A DNA stretch of 64,000 nt from Carallia brachiata (Eukaryota; Streptophyta; Magnoliopsida; Malpighiales; Rhizophoraceae), in contig JADCRB010000155.1 in the NCBI GenBank assembly GCA_021464245.1, positions 483,231-547,230 of the forward strand, given 5' to 3'. Below the pieces are notes generated by a model. That model was not told the origin of the DNA and made no database searches. It saw only the letters and a program-made list of their open reading frames with translations. A program made the translations under genes and the position numbers. Numbering within the stretch: position 1 is the first letter of the stretch; each line of letters begins with the position of its first letter. Of this stretch, positions 44,974-58,600 are shown piece after piece.

Positions 44974-46990
44974 TCTCCCACTCGCACATGATGGATTTCA
45001 TAACCTGATCATGTGGCTATTTGATTTTCTCAAACATCCTTTGATACTTAGTAAGTAAGCCGTGCGACCTACGAGTACACCTGTACTTGGGAGCTCAAAC
45101 TATATGCTTATTAAGGACAATATAGTGACTACTACCCTTTGAAAAAATTAACAATCAAAATAATGTCTTGTAATGTCCCATACTTATTTTGTCGCACCAG
45201 TCACAGGTTACCTTATCCCTCAGAAGCTAAACTTGACACATTTCCTTACTATGTATTTGTAATTACACTCAATCCTCATTAGATGAGTTAACTGGCTGAC
45301 CAATGAATACATATGTTAGATGACTGACAACAATAGTCTTCCTTCTACTCTTATAGCTAACGATGTCAGTTCAATTGCTTTCCTAGACATGCTCGAAAGG
45401 CCGAATCTTTCAAGACCGTAAGCAACATGATAAAGTAGCGACTATAGGTGTCAAAATGGGTCATCGGGTCGGATTCGAGTTGGGTCTCTTCAGGTTCGGG
45501 TCGCTTCGGGTTCGGGTCACTTCGGATCGGGTTACTTATAAGTCAAGTTATCTTCGGGCCATTTTGGATTGGGTAACTTCGAGTTCAGTTCGGGTTCGGG
45601 TCAACCCACGAGTTGACCAAGTCATCAAAATTAATGACGTGACATTTTTTATTAAAAATTTTGAAAATTTAAAAAATTTCAAAAATTTTGCTAAAAATTC
45701 TTAAAAATCAAAGAAAATTATATAATCAAAAAAAATAATTGAAGAAGTTTCTTTTAAAATATTTTTAAAAAATAAAATAAAATTTAAAACTGTATAAAAA
45801 ACTTCAAAATATTCTAAAAAAATTTATAATTAAGAGTTATATTGAAAATAGTAGAATCTATACTTTTTATAATATAAAATATGCTAAATTTTTTTATTTT
45901 ATTTTTTTGGTCCATTAAGAAAAAAAAAAAAGTTCGGGTTAGACAGGTCGGGTTAGGGTTGAGTTCGGGTTTGACCCAATATTTTCGGATCATTTCAGGT
46001 TAGGACATTTTTCAGGTCGGGTTCAGGTTGTATTTTTTCCGGCAGATTCATGTCAGATTTTAACACCTCTAGTAGCGACCATTAGACTGACACCTCAAGA
46101 TTTAGTTGAAAGTAACATAGGGCATAAATATATGTTATCTTATTGCCTCAAGGGACTTACATAGTGAAGAAATAGGGATCAATTCTTCCACTTCCCTTAT
46201 TAGTCGTTCAGTTAGCACACATGGTATGAATCACGCGTTATGATGAGTTTTCTCTTTCTTGGAGCGTATGTTATTTTTTTTTTTAGTTCTTGATAATTTA
46301 CCATACAAATCCTTGTCTAACTACTCTCAAGCAACTAACTTGAGTTCTCCAAGTACCCGCTCTTTAAAGCGTTAACTGAGATCTCACATCTGACTTTTCA
46401 CAAATTTTATGGATGGTGGGCAATCCATATCAGCCTTACCTTTTTTTGTAATCTCCAAGGCTTCATCTTGATTCTTTCAAGGTGACCAAAAATTTTGAGA
46501 GCAATTTTCTTTTAATCATTTCCCTTATTCAAATGGTCTCATCTCTACTCACCCTCAAAGTGATAGAGGTGATTGCTCATGTAAGTGGGCCAATCTCAAC
46601 TTATGTGATATACCTTTCGAGCAACATATTTAACACTTGAACATGCGTTACTTAATTGTTGCTACATTTTTATATTAGCACCAACGTACTGTACTTCATA
46701 CAAAATGTAAGTCTTCACTTAACTTTCAAAGACTTAATTGGAGATTCCTCCACTTGCACTATTATGTCTCTTATTGAGTTGTACTTTGTGTTGGGTTTAA
46801 TGTCTTGCTCAAGATCTCTCAGAGTAAGTACCACTTACTAAATTATCATTTAAGGACACTTGTAGTCTTTGACAATTTCCAACATTTTAAGATCTTTTCA
46901 ACCAAACATTATTGCTTATTGCAACTAAAAATATGCAATCAACTTTGCCTCCATTTACATAAGGCTATGAATGTTTATTACTTGCTTTTT
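44974..46990 (-). mobile_element. Non-coding interior of a minus-strand LTR element
   Basis: A ~2-kb stretch upstream of the polypurine tract on the minus strand, without a coding frame, containing a nested MULE-like element at 45443-46070. Its composition is homogeneous and less AT-rich than true intergenic DNA. The left limit of the element (toward 46990) is not visible, so it is probably truncated by the transposase pseudogene block. Confidence 0.4.
45443..46070. mobile_element. Non-autonomous MULE-like element with GGGTCGGGTT ends
   Basis: 628 bases flanked by AGTAGCGAC at 45434-45442 and 46071-46079, a 9-bp duplication typical of Mutator-like insertion. Terminal inverted repeats read AGGTGTCAAAAT and, from the other end, AGGTGTTAAAAT. 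Subterminal DNA is packed with GGGTCGGGTTCGGGT-type motifs at both ends while the middle is AT-rich. It has no coding capacity. Confidence 0.8.
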
Positions 46991-47025
46991 CATATAATAG
47001 TCTCATTACTCATGAAGAGATTTTA

Positions 47026-49310
47026 GTGGAGGAAGATGGGGCTGAGAAGAAAATAAGGATGCAGAAGTGTGATCTAGATTACGGATTTAAGGGTATTCTT
47101 TTCAAATACTCAGAAGGGAAAAAGGTCAAACTACAAAATGAATACTTGTTTAGGTTTGTTTATGTTTTTAGAGAGGTTATGGGAGAATATCAGGGGTGGC
47201 AAGGGGTAAATTTAAGAACAACAAAGAATCAAAAAGAGGCAGTTGGCATGAGATGCGAAGATATTAAACGTGATTTGTACATTTGGGGCTCTGTGATCCT
47301 TAGAAGTAAGGCTTTCTTGGTGAGGAGATTACAATCCAAACACTTATGTGTAAGTGTTGAAAATGTTAAGGGTGCAATTTCTAAATGGATAGCTAGGGTT
47401 TTAGGATAGATATGAATATGAGTGCTGAATTAATGTTCAAGGCCCTCAAAAATCCATATGGGGTAGAACCCAGCTATGCCAAGGTATGGAGAGGAAAGCA
47501 AAAGGCCATAGAACTAATAGATGGATCCCACAATGATTCCTTCTTGAAATTAACCATGTATGTTGCTTCAAACTAATCCAAGATCAGTTGTCAAGTTTGG
47601 ATATAAGGCAAAGACTGATCTAAATGACAAAATTCCTCTTATTTTTAAAGGATATTCATTGCATTAAATGCATGCATAGATGGTTTCATTGCTGGTTGCA
47701 GACCTTTTATAGGTCTTGATGGCTACCATTTGAAGGGACCATTCAATAGTTCACTTTTGTCTGTTGTTTTTGTTGATGGCAACGACGGAATATTCCCTGT
47801 TGCTTATCCTATTGTTGAAAAAAGTGCAATGCTTCTTGGGAGTGGTTTATGGACAAACTGTACATATGTATTGGAAGAGAAATGGAGGGAAAGCATATAA
47901 CCTTTTTGTCTGACAGACATAAGGTAATTTTTTATATTCTTGTTTGTCTAGGTCAATAATGCAAAACTGTTTTGTCCATATAAACTTATAATTGTGTTTT
48001 TGCACTTGACTTAGGGTATCATTAAAGCTGTAGACAACTGCCCTAATGCAATGCACAGTAAGTGTGCTAGGCCTATATATGCCAATTTTAGATCTAAGTG
48101 GCCTGGTGTGGAGTTGAGGGAACTATTTTGGAAGCAAGCAAGGTCTATTGTTATGTAAATCACTTGAAAGCCATGAAGGAGATTGTTGCTGTCTTTAAAA
48201 ATCCTCAAGCTGTGAAGTATTTGACTGACGTATAAGGAAATCAATGGCAAAGATTGAAGTTTGACCCAAAAGTGAAGAATGATCATGTTACTAACAATAT
48301 GACAAAATCCTTCAATCATTGGATAGAAAAATTTAGGAACAAACGAGTGTTGACCCTCTTGGAAAACATTAGAATTAAAATTATGGTTCGATTGCATAAG
48401 AGGCAAGTAAAGGCAGTAAGTTGGGAAGAAAAAGTGACAAAGAAGGTAAGTTCTAGATTAGAGAAGATATCTGCTCAAACAAGGCATTTGCAGATTGTTT
48501 CAGCTAGCCAAGATGAGTTTCAAGTTTTGGATGACACTAAAATGTTTTTAGTTTGGTTATTGAGGGGCACTTGTAGTTGTAGAGAGTGGGAGATTTCAGG
48601 AATTTTTACAAGCATGTAGCTTGTTGTGTGGGCTACATAAGGACAAACCTTAAGGACTACCTGATAAAGCCTACACCATTCAAAAGTACATGGCTGCACA
48701 TAAAGAGGTTGTCCATCCACTTTATGAAGGCAATTTAGACCTTCTTGAGGGAGCCAAAAGAATCTAGGCACCTAAATTAAAGAGATCTACTAGGAGGCCA
48801 AAAAAAAATTAGAACAAGAGAGAAGGAAGAAGAAAAACTAGATAGGACAAGAGCAGTAACAGTAAAATGTATTATTCGTAAGAAGTATGACCATAATGTA
48901 AGAGGATGTAGTGAGATAGTTAGTATTGTTTTGAAGATTCTTGACAATGTTAATCTGGTTATATTATCAGTTTCAGTCATTTACTTTTTCGCAGAAAGTG
49001 TCAAATAGGTAATGAGCAAATGGCAAATGAAGGGAATAAACAATCTAGACCCAACAATGCCAATCCCTAATCAAAGGAAAGACCAACTTCAAATGCAGCA
49101 ACTAAAAAGGCGACATAATCTTTAATTACTTCTCATAATAAACCAACAACAAAATGTTACTAATATATGTTTTCTTCTTAGGCAAACAAGAAGGCAAAAA
49201 CTGACAAGAGACATGCATCTTAGACTTCACAAGCACAACCCATAGCTTCTCAAGAGACATACACTCCACAATCACAGCCCATAGCTTCACAGACTTCAAA
49301 CTTACACTCA
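47026..49310 (+). pseudogene. MuDR/MULE transposase pseudogene
   Basis: Broken plus-strand frames read as a plant MULE transposase in order: an N-terminal DNA-binding zinc region (LYIWGSVILRSKAFLVRRLQ then HLCVSVENV, 47270-47370), the transposase core (CRPFIGLDGYHLKGPFNSSL near 47698-47757 with the first catalytic Asp, then GNDGIFPVAYPIVE), a LTDIRxGI-like segment around 47905-48020, HSKCARPIYANFRSKWPG near 48055-48110, and TKSFNHWIEKFRNKR near 48305-48345. The SWIM-type zinc finger start (CSCREWEISGI, 48570-48600) follows, then loses frame. A low-complexity tail to about 49310 resembles MuDR C-termini. Stops at 47407, 48153 and 48233 among others. Terminal repeats were not found. Confidence 0.85.
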
Positions 49311-49944
49311 TGAGGTATATTCCTTTAATTAATGCAAAGTGTAACAATCACTAAGACTTTTAATATAATGGTCAGGAAAAAAAAGTAGCATTACAAGCAT
49401 CTCAACAGTTTGGGCTGTTATGTCCATGGTGTGTATCTTCACGTATAAGTGTCTAAAATCCCCTTATATTGTTTCCAATTCCGCAACTATAGCACTTGCT
49501 TCCACTTGCTGTTTCCTAAGCACAGTTAAATTGTTGTAACCATTGTATGTATTAAGTGGTATACACCAACCTAAGAATGAAGCATTGCAATTTTTCTCTT
49601 TACAGCAATAATACAGTCTGTTTTTGTTCTATTCTGACTCTAATACTCTCATTGTTGCTCGTTTGTTGCATGTTTTTGAATGTATATTCCTAAATTTTGG
49701 CCCTTTAAACATATTTGAACTTGTGGTAGCATGAGACATTTGACCTTATGATTAGGTTGGAGTGATGAAGAAGGAAAAGAGAATGAGTTTTAAGAAGCTG
49801 CTGAAGAAAATAAATGAAGATTCTGATTTTATTTTTTGGATATATGTGGAGAGAAGTTCCAACAACCACTTTTGTTCTTTTTGTCATTTTTTAGTTGCAA
49901 ACAATGGTGCAACGACTATTTTTTGGGTATTGTCTATTTAAAGG
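49311..49944. other. Intergenic, nothing recognised
   Basis: Between the MULE transposase relic and the TIR element at 49956. The DNA is of mixed composition. A short helical frame (49763-49900 region) has no assignable family. Confidence 0.4.
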
Positions 49945-49955
49945 CATTTTAAGCC

Positions 49956-51183
49956 GGTAATTTATATTTGATGCCCTAAAAATAGGGCATATTTATAACC
50001 AACATCCTCTAATTTTGAAAATAATAAAAAAACATACCAAAATTTAATTACGGGTACAAAAGATATACTCCGTCAATTAGCCGTTAATAAAAGTTAATTT
50101 TAATTGCAAAAATGTCATTATAAATGACCTAAAAAGTCTATAATATCCTCACATATACAATGTCCAAACTCTATCCCACCCATATCTAAGAAATAGAAAA
50201 TTATACATATATTTTTCGAAAACAAACAAATAGAAAAGTCAGCATAATTCTACCAAATTCTCGAATTTCCATTAAAAACAACTTGAACCCAAAATTTGAA
50301 ATTATAATTAAAAATACCATCCCAACAAAAATCTGAGCCACCTTCCATAATAATCCTCAAAATTCCCCAAAGAAAAGTTATTATTAAGATCTAGAAGAAG
50401 CTAAAAAGAAGAGTAGATAATCATAAAAAAATAAAATAAAATCAAAGGTTAATCGGCTTGGTTACTCTTTTTGGGGTTTCTGTAAGTCTCCTCAATATGC
50501 TTGGCTATCAAGAGACTGGTGGTGGCTAGCTTCTGTGTTCCTCAATGTGATTGTGAGTCTTCTGGTGGGCGTGGCGAACAACGACGTTGCCAATATCTGG
50601 CGAGAAGAAAAACCAATCGCGATGGCACAAAAGGAAATCCGGCAAATTCCAAACCTCATTCCGGTGAGTGAGTAGCAGCAGCGTGTAGATCGGCCGATTA
50701 TCTGTCAGAGGGTAAGGATGTTGATCCGTAGCAACGGTCGGACGACAGCAGGAGGAGAACACCGCCCCTCATAGGAGCAGTTGCCATTTTTTGACGTAAG
50801 TCTTCTCGGCATTAAACTGGCGGACTGAGGCCAGATACATGAAGATCGGACTATGGCGTGTGTCCATTATTAATTCAAGTTTCTTGTTATTTCTCAATCT
50901 GTATCCCAAAATTCAAAACATGCAAGCTGCAAACTGATTGTTATTTTTTTTTTACTAGAAACTTATTGTTATTTGATTTTGCCTCTTGATTGCACGGCGG
51001 ATGGGTTATAAAATAATTTTAGGGTGTATATACATATACATATGAAGGCATTATGGTTATTTTATACTTTTCGTTGAGGTTAACTAATGACTGTCAATCA
51101 GAGTATATTTTTTGTGATTTTAAAACTAGCGGATGTCAGTTATAAATATGTCTTATTTTTAGGTTGTCAAATGTAAATTATCC
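49956..51183. mobile_element. Non-autonomous TIR element, possible Pack-MULE
   Basis: The left end (GGTAATTTATATTTG...AAAATAGGGCATATTTATAAC) is matched by the reverse complement of the right end (GGATAATTTACATTTG...AAAATAAGACATATTTATAAC) over about 120 bases. Flanks CATTTTAAGCC (49945-49955) and CATTTTAGACC (51184-51194) match at 9 of 11 positions, suiting a Mutator-type duplication. The core (about 50450-50870) is distinctly GC-richer than the ends and everything around, as expected if it was captured from a gene. It has no open frame of useful length, and I do not recognise the source. Confidence 0.65.
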
Positions 51184-51194
51184 CATTTTAGACC

Positions 51195-52211
51195 ATTTAG
51201 CCAATTTACAATGGTATTTTTATAATTAAAAATAACTTTTACTAATAGCTATTTGGCAGAATATTTCTTTTAACTACAAACAAAAGTTGATATGTTTTTT
51301 TATAATTTTTAAATTTAATAGATGTCAGTTGTAAATATATCCTATTTTTAAAATATTAAATGTAAATTATCTAAAATTTCGTGGGTAGTAATTTACGAGC
51401 GCTCTCTTATTTTTTTCACCATTTTTTTTAACCATATTTTTAACTAGGAAAGAGCTGCAGGCATTAAAGTAAAAAAAGAAAACATATATTGTGGAAAAGA
51501 AATTATTGTATAAATTTTATGACAAATTTGAATGTTCAGAGTTCCATTGACTTTTAGTTTGGGAACAGCTTCTGTTAGGAGTTACCATGTTTCTTCAGGC
51601 GGATATGTGTACAGTAACTATTACGAAAGGTGGTTAGTCCATTTTGTCATCTTGTTGACCAGTTTTTTTTTTTTTTTTTCTTCCTACTGTCATTAATAAA
51701 AAGGAAAATAGGAAACGAAATTGGTCGGAAAATCGGTGATATATACTGAGTGGATCAAAGACGATTTCTGGGTTAACCAAAGGAATTAAGGTGGGTTTGT
51801 TGACCAGTGAGTTATTGTGGTTAGAAAACTCCCATAGAAACATCGCAAGTAGAATTAAAATTCCATGAATGGAAATTGGGTGTTCATTCTTTTTTTTTTT
51901 TAGTCTTTATGATATTGACATATTTATAGTTAAAGTCAAAATCTTCACAATTAAGAATCCCCAAAAGTCCATGGAAATTGAGTGGACATTTCCCTGTTCT
52001 TTTTCTTTTTTTTTTTATAAAATAAGTTATACCCTACTAATCAGGCCAACGTGTGGATATTAGTAGACTATCGAAGTCGAATCCCTTGAAGAGGATATCT
52101 AAAACTCAGTAATTGTGACCATCTAGCCAAGGACATTGAGGTATTTATTTACAAGTAAAGCCTGCATCTAACAAAGTTTTCTGTGCTTGGTCTAGCTAAT
52201 ACCTTCTTTCC
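51195..52211. other. Intergenic and possible TNL promoter
   Basis: 51300-51385 is a further partial copy, in direct orientation, of the right terminal repeat of the element at 49956-51183 (AGATGTCAGTTGTAAATATATCC). The rest is AT-rich upstream DNA of the TNL copy. No confident promoter element. Confidence 0.45.
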
Positions 52212-55200
52212 ATGGCTTCCACTAGCTTTCCTGCTTCTCTCCCTTAAAAATTATCCAAATACGATGTTTTCTTGAGTTTCTGTGGCAAAGATACTCGTCA
52301 CGGCTTCAAAGCCATCTCTACGATGCTTTGTGCCGAAAATCAATGCTACCCTTTATAGACGATGAGCTCCATAGAGGAGAAGAGATCTCACAGGGGCTCT
52401 CGAATGCTATTGAAGAGTCCATGTCTGCCGTTGTCGTCTTCTTCGAAGGCTATGCTTTTTGCAGATGGTGCTTGGATGAACTTGCAAAGATAGTGGAATG
52501 TATTGACTCCCAACGACAAAAGCTCATCCCGGTATTCTATCACGTAGATCCGTCAGATGTAAGGAAACAGACTGGAACTCTTGCAGATGCATTTGTTGGA
52601 CTTGAGGCCAAATTCTACTCAGATATGGAGAAAGTGCAAAGATGGAGGGATGCCTTAACTAAAGCTGCCAATCAGTCTGGATGGGCCACGCAGGATTGTA
52701 GGTATTGCTTCCTTTCTCTTATGATGTATTTAATTGTATTTAAGTCTGATTTTTCCCTAGACCACAATTCTTTCATCTAATTCAACATATATATATATAT
52801 ATATATATATGCACAATTGTGCACATGGGTGGGAGTCGGCCATCGTTAATGGAATCGTGCGTCGCATATGGATAGATTTGCAGAAGATGCGGCCAAGTCC
52901 TATAACAGGCCTAGTGGGAATAGGTTCCCACATTGAGCAACTCCAAACATTATTGTCTGGTGGGTGGTCAAATAATGTTTTCATCCTTGGAATTTGGGGG
53001 ATGGGCGGCATAGGGAAGACAACTATTGCTAGAGCTCTTTTTCGCCAAATTAAATGTCAGTTTGAAAGGTATTGCTTTCTTGCAAACGTTAGGGAAGAAT
53101 CAGAAAATGCAGACTAGAAGCTTTACGAGAAAAACTTTTTTCCAAGGTCTTAGAGGAGAGAAGTATAAAAATCAACGTGGCTGATACTCAGGAATTTTCG
53201 TATATGCTTCGTAACATAAAAGTTTTGCTGTTCTTGATGATGTGGATGATATGAAGCAATTAGAATACTTAGCTGGGGATCGTGGTTGGTATGGTCCAGG
53301 AAGTATAATCATCGTTACAAGTAGGGATAGGTAAGTTCTTAAAAACTTTGTTGATGGTACATTTCAAGTGAAGGAATTGGCGAACCCTAATGCCCTTCAA
53401 TTATTTTGTTTGCATGCCTTTAAAGATATTATTCCGACAGATGATCTCAAAAACTTGTCAACATCGGTTGTTGGTTATGCTAAAGGTGTTCCTTTAGCCC
53501 TCAAAGTGTTGGGTTGCTCCTTGTTTGGTAAAAGCGAAAAAGCGTGGGCAAGTACTTTGAAGAAATTGGAAAATGTTCCTAAGAAGGAAATCCAAGATGT
53601 GTTGAGAATTAGCTATAATGGCTTAGATAAGCAACGGAAAGAGATCTTTCTTCGTATTGTTTGTCTTTTGAACCATTGGAAAAAGGATCGCGTTATTGAC
53701 TTATTAAACAGTTGCAATTTTTGTGCAGAAAATGAATTAAGTGTTTTCCTTAATAAATCTCTCATAACTATTTTACTGTATAATGAGATAGAAATGCATG
53801 ACTTCTTGCGAGAATTGGGCAGAGAATTTGTATGCGAAGAATCGGAAGATCCACGTGAACATAGTTGACTATGGAATCAGAAAGACATTTACCAAGTATT
53901 CAGAAATAATTCAGTAAAATTTAAAAATATAAACTTTTGTTTATTTATGGTTGAAACTATCAAGTGCATGTGAAGGCAAAACTACTGTAACCTTGACTTA
54001 CCTTTCCTCTGCTGTCTTTCCTTGGCTTGCTAGGGAACCAAAAAAATTAAAGGCATACAGTTGGAGACAAATCAAATGAAAGAGGTTCAATTACATTCAG
54101 ATACCTTTGCAAGGATGCCGAACCTTAAATTTCTTTGGATCGAAGAGCGGAATTCCGAACATAAGGTGCACCTTCCTGAAGGCATCAATGCCCTTCCTGA
54201 GCTAAGATATCTATATTGGGAGAGATACCCATCGGAATCTTTGCCAGCAAATTTTAACACACAGAATCTAATCGAGCTTCATTTAGCGGACAGCAATATT
54301 GTTGAACTATTTTATGGGAAAACCCAGGTATGTGCTATATTTGTGTACGATTGTTATAAAAATGTAAACAAATCAAAATAGTTTCTAACTTTTAAATTAC
54401 ATTTTGTCTAGACGTGAAAATGTCACATTAAACAATTTCATCGTCATTTTTGCTTAATATAATATTACATACTTATTTATATTTAAATAAAATTTAGTAG
54501 GAGGCATAAGTAATAACAATTATGTACGTAGGAAACGTAAATCCTTCTTGGGATATTCTATATAGGATAGAAAGACTCCATGGGGAGTATATTACCAATT
54601 CTGTACTGTAATATATCGCATTTATGACTTTTTGGCACTAAAAATAATTTTTGTAAAATATATACCTTTTTTTTTTTTTGGAGAAGAAAATTATATAATC
54701 AATAGTGATAATACACAGAATATGCATGCAATTTAACATTTCTTATAATGTTAAACGTTACGTTAGAGTCTTCATTACCAACTCTATGTTGCATATTATA
54801 AACTTACTCGACGTATCATACCACATGCTTAACATATTATACTGTATTTGTTCTCTGACCATAAATTTTTAAGAAACATACTTTAACAGCAATAATACGT
54901 ATAGTACATATGCATATCTTCTAAACATTTTTTAGCTTGTTCAGAATGAAAAAATTTGTGTACGTCAATTCAATTCAATTCCATTAATTTTTTTTAAAAG
55001 CAAAAGAATTTAATTAAATTGTCACTTTAATGCAAAAGAACTCTGTTACTACAAGTGCATGAGTTTATCCTTGCATTTCAACGAAAAAAGTAAAAAATTA
55101 AGTAATTATTTCAAGTATATCATATATGAGCTAAAGTATTATATTGTCTTTTAAATAAAACTTTTTAGTACACATAAAGTGCATTACTTATTTTTATTCG

Positions 55201-55623
55201 TGCATTGTACTTCATTTTGACAATGATTTTATGATAAATAAGTTACATAAGCATATATGCATTATTCAAGAGGCTGAAATAAAAAAGGTGCATTAGTAAT
55301 AACATAACGAAAATTTGAAGATTGTGCAAAATAGATATAAAACGTAGATAAATAATATTTTGGAATCTTAAAATTATATGCTAAGTTTAAATGTAATGCA
55401 AAGGTAATTAATTATATGCTAAGTTTAAATGTAATACAAAGGTAATTTTTATACCACAATATTGAAGCTTTACACCATATTATTGGGGTTTTATATTGGT
55501 TTTCAGAAACCTTGTATTAAACAATTTTTGCATGTGCATGACCTAATATTTTCATGTGACAAAAGACGTAACAACTTTATTATGAATATGAGTTAAAATA
55601 ATTATATTATATTTTTACTGGAA

Positions 55624-55660
<37 letters not shown>

Positions 55661-58600
55661 TACCGTTTTCTTTTAAATTGTTTTACAAGTGCTTATATTA
55701 TGTATTGTGCCTATCTATAATAATATTCAGAACACAAATAAGAGAATCAAGATTATAAGAAATTTAAATTTTTTTTTTTTTTGAATAAGAAAGATGCATT
55801 CCAGAAGGCAATTAAAATTTGAAAGTGACGTGAAATAAATTCATTACATAAATGAAAATATTTTAGAATCTAAAAATTATATGATAATTTTTTAGTAATA
55901 ATTTACAACACAGTCGTACTTTCTACCATGTCATTGAAGTTTTATACCATATTATTGAAAGTTCATGCAAGGTAGTACATGACTTTTAAGTGTGAGTAAC
56001 TAATATAAAGTGAGATAAAAAACAAGTTGCTCATTGGTATTATTCTTCTTGCTTTCTTAGGCTTTAGGTTTTTTCTGTCTATTTATTTATTTGTTTATTT
56101 TTTTATGGTTAGTCTAGATAACGTCTTAAAAATAATACATCACCGTAGGACTTTCAGTTGTGAAGTTCAAAATTTTTTGGAACTTTTTAAATTAATTAAA
56201 TTATATAACCTTTTGTCTAAATCACAATTGACAAATATTGTTAAAATTTTCGTTTGCAAATAGTAAAATAATTTCAATATGAAATGAATGAACATAATAG
56301 TTGGCTCAATTTAAGCTTATTCAACTTTAGGAAAACAATAGTTCTTTAAATATAAAGTTATTTAATATTATAATCAAGTGCGCAATAACTTATGATATAA
56401 AAATTTATTTTATAAAATAGAAAATAAGACTTTCAATTATATAGCTTTGTTCGGTTTTGTTTTTAATCTACAATCAGTTTGAATCAAGCTAATGAAAATT
56501 GTGAAGAAATTAAGAATTGAACGGAACTAAAATTCTTAAAGGATCAAATCAATATGTGGTTCCACGTTTATTGGCCTAATTCTTGTTGCATTTGTAACTA
56601 GGAGACCTGTGAGTTGATGAATTGTATAATGTCTAATTGTTAAATATTTTTGTAATAATTAACTGATTGATTTATAGTTCACAAGACTACTTAATACACT
56701 AATAAAATTTTTAAAAAATCATTAGTTTGGACCTTATAATTTAGTTACACAAACAAACCCAGGATTTGTACACAGTGTTGAACAAAATTTTTATATTACT
56801 GACATATTTCTGTGTTCTCCCCGTTATCACAGGATTTGGACAAATTAAGATTGATTGACCTTAGCTTCTCTCCATAACTTTGCCAAATTCACAACCTCTC
56901 ACATGCTCGAAATGTTAGACAATTATATCTCACCGACTGTCCAAAGCTTAGGAGTCTTGCCGACCTCAGTGATTTGAAATCTCTCAGGGAGCTTCGCCTA
57001 CCAGACTGTTCAAATCTTGAAATTTTCCCAAAAGTTCCACAGAGCTTAGAATATTTAGATTTAAGTAAACCGCCATCAAAGAAGTGCCCTCGTCATCACT
57101 CGAATGTCTCCAAAATGTCGTTATACTGGATATGAGTTATTGTACTCAGCTTGAGAGACTCCCAGAAAATATTGATTTGAAATCTCTTGAGAAACTTGAT
57201 TTATCTGGCTGCTCATCTTTAAAGAAGTTCCCAGAAATCTCCAAGAATTTAGGAGTATTGGATTCGGATGGGACGGCGATAACAGAAGTGCCCACATCAG
57301 TTTTATGCCTCAGTCGACTTAGCCTCTTGACAATGCGGGGCTGCACTGAGCTTGGAACAGTGCCGAGCGCCATCTGGAAGCTACAATCTCTTGAAGAACT
57401 GCACCTGGAGGGCTGCTCAAATCTAACAGAATTCCCTCAAACCATGGAGGAGAAGCAGCAAGAGGAGAACTTCTTCTTAGGTCATCTAAAATACTTGTAT
57501 TTATCAGATTGCAATCTCGTGAAATTACCAACTGACCTGGAACGTTTGCACTCCTTAACAAGGATACGTTTAAGAGGAAATAGTTTTAAGATTATTTCCT
57601 CGAGCATCAAACAACTTACTGAACTGAAGATTCTTGATATATCCGAATGCAAAAGCCTCCAGTCGCTGCCAGATCTTCCACCAAATCAATTAGGGATAAT
57701 TGCTCATGGTTGCACCTCGTTGGAAACAGTAGGACTAACAAATCTGTCGTTTGAGTCGACGAAGCACTTTCGCCAATCCCATTTCAACTTCGCAGATTGC
57801 TTTAAATTAAATCACAAGGGAAGCGTGGACGTGGTGCATTCATTGATGAGAAAGCCACATCTATCCAATTTCATAAATGAAAATCGGCGCAAGGTACGTC
57901 TCTCCCTCTCTCAGCTCTACCCACAACTATTTTCTGGTAGTTTTTCTGTCATCATTTTTCTTGGACATGGGTACATTTTCAGAATTTTTTACCCGATTTT
58001 TTTGTCTGAATTGTAACAATTTTTCTACTTTCTACAATGACAATTTTATTTTTTGTAACAAGAAAAGTTGCCTTCTTTTTTATTACAAAAAGTTAGACAT
58101 TGGTCATAGAAAATAAAATGTTCGTTGCAATTTGAGCAACAAAATCAGGAAAAAAAAATTCTAAGACTCTACTTTTTCTCGTTTATTGATATTAAAAGAA
58201 TAATATAGTTTTTCTGCTGGACAGGCAGATTTTGAAGGACCTCCTATCGTTTCAATAATACATACGGGGAGTAGGATTCCAGAGTGGTTCCAGCATAAAA
58301 GTGTTGGAAACTCAATTAGCCTCCATCTCCCGTCAAATCGGCTTAACGATGGCTTATTGGGCTTTGCTCTTGGCCTTGTTTACGAGCCATGGGGTATTGC
58401 AACACCCGAAAAAAGTGAATTTTATTATGAATTCCGTATTGGAGAGACTTATCTCGGTCGTTCTCGTTTGCCTTTCCTGAGTTTTATTTCCTCTAATTAT
58501 GGCAGTGAGACAGTGCACTTAGCCTTGACACTTGATGAATTGCGTAGTGCGATACATGAGAATGCCCATAAATTTACTCAATCCAACCACGTTGTCGTCT

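Noticed and set aside
46656..47026. Short hydrophobic plus-strand frames before the MULE transposase
   Set aside because: AT-rich, no transposase similarity; could be leader or unrelated DNA, not supportable as coding.
48011..48406. 131-codon minus-strand frame
   Set aside because: Antisense shadow of the MULE transposase pseudogene, whose plus-strand motifs (HSKCARPIYANF, TKSFNHWIEKFRNKR) are clear.
50526..50762. 78-codon minus-strand frame in the GC-rich core of the TIR element
   Set aside because: No recognisable domain; the GC content of the core makes chance frames more likely. Kept only as part of the Pack-MULE question.
56027..56263. 78-codon frame inside the large TNL intron
   Set aside because: AT-rich Phe/Leu composition, and the inverted copy of the intron does not keep it open.
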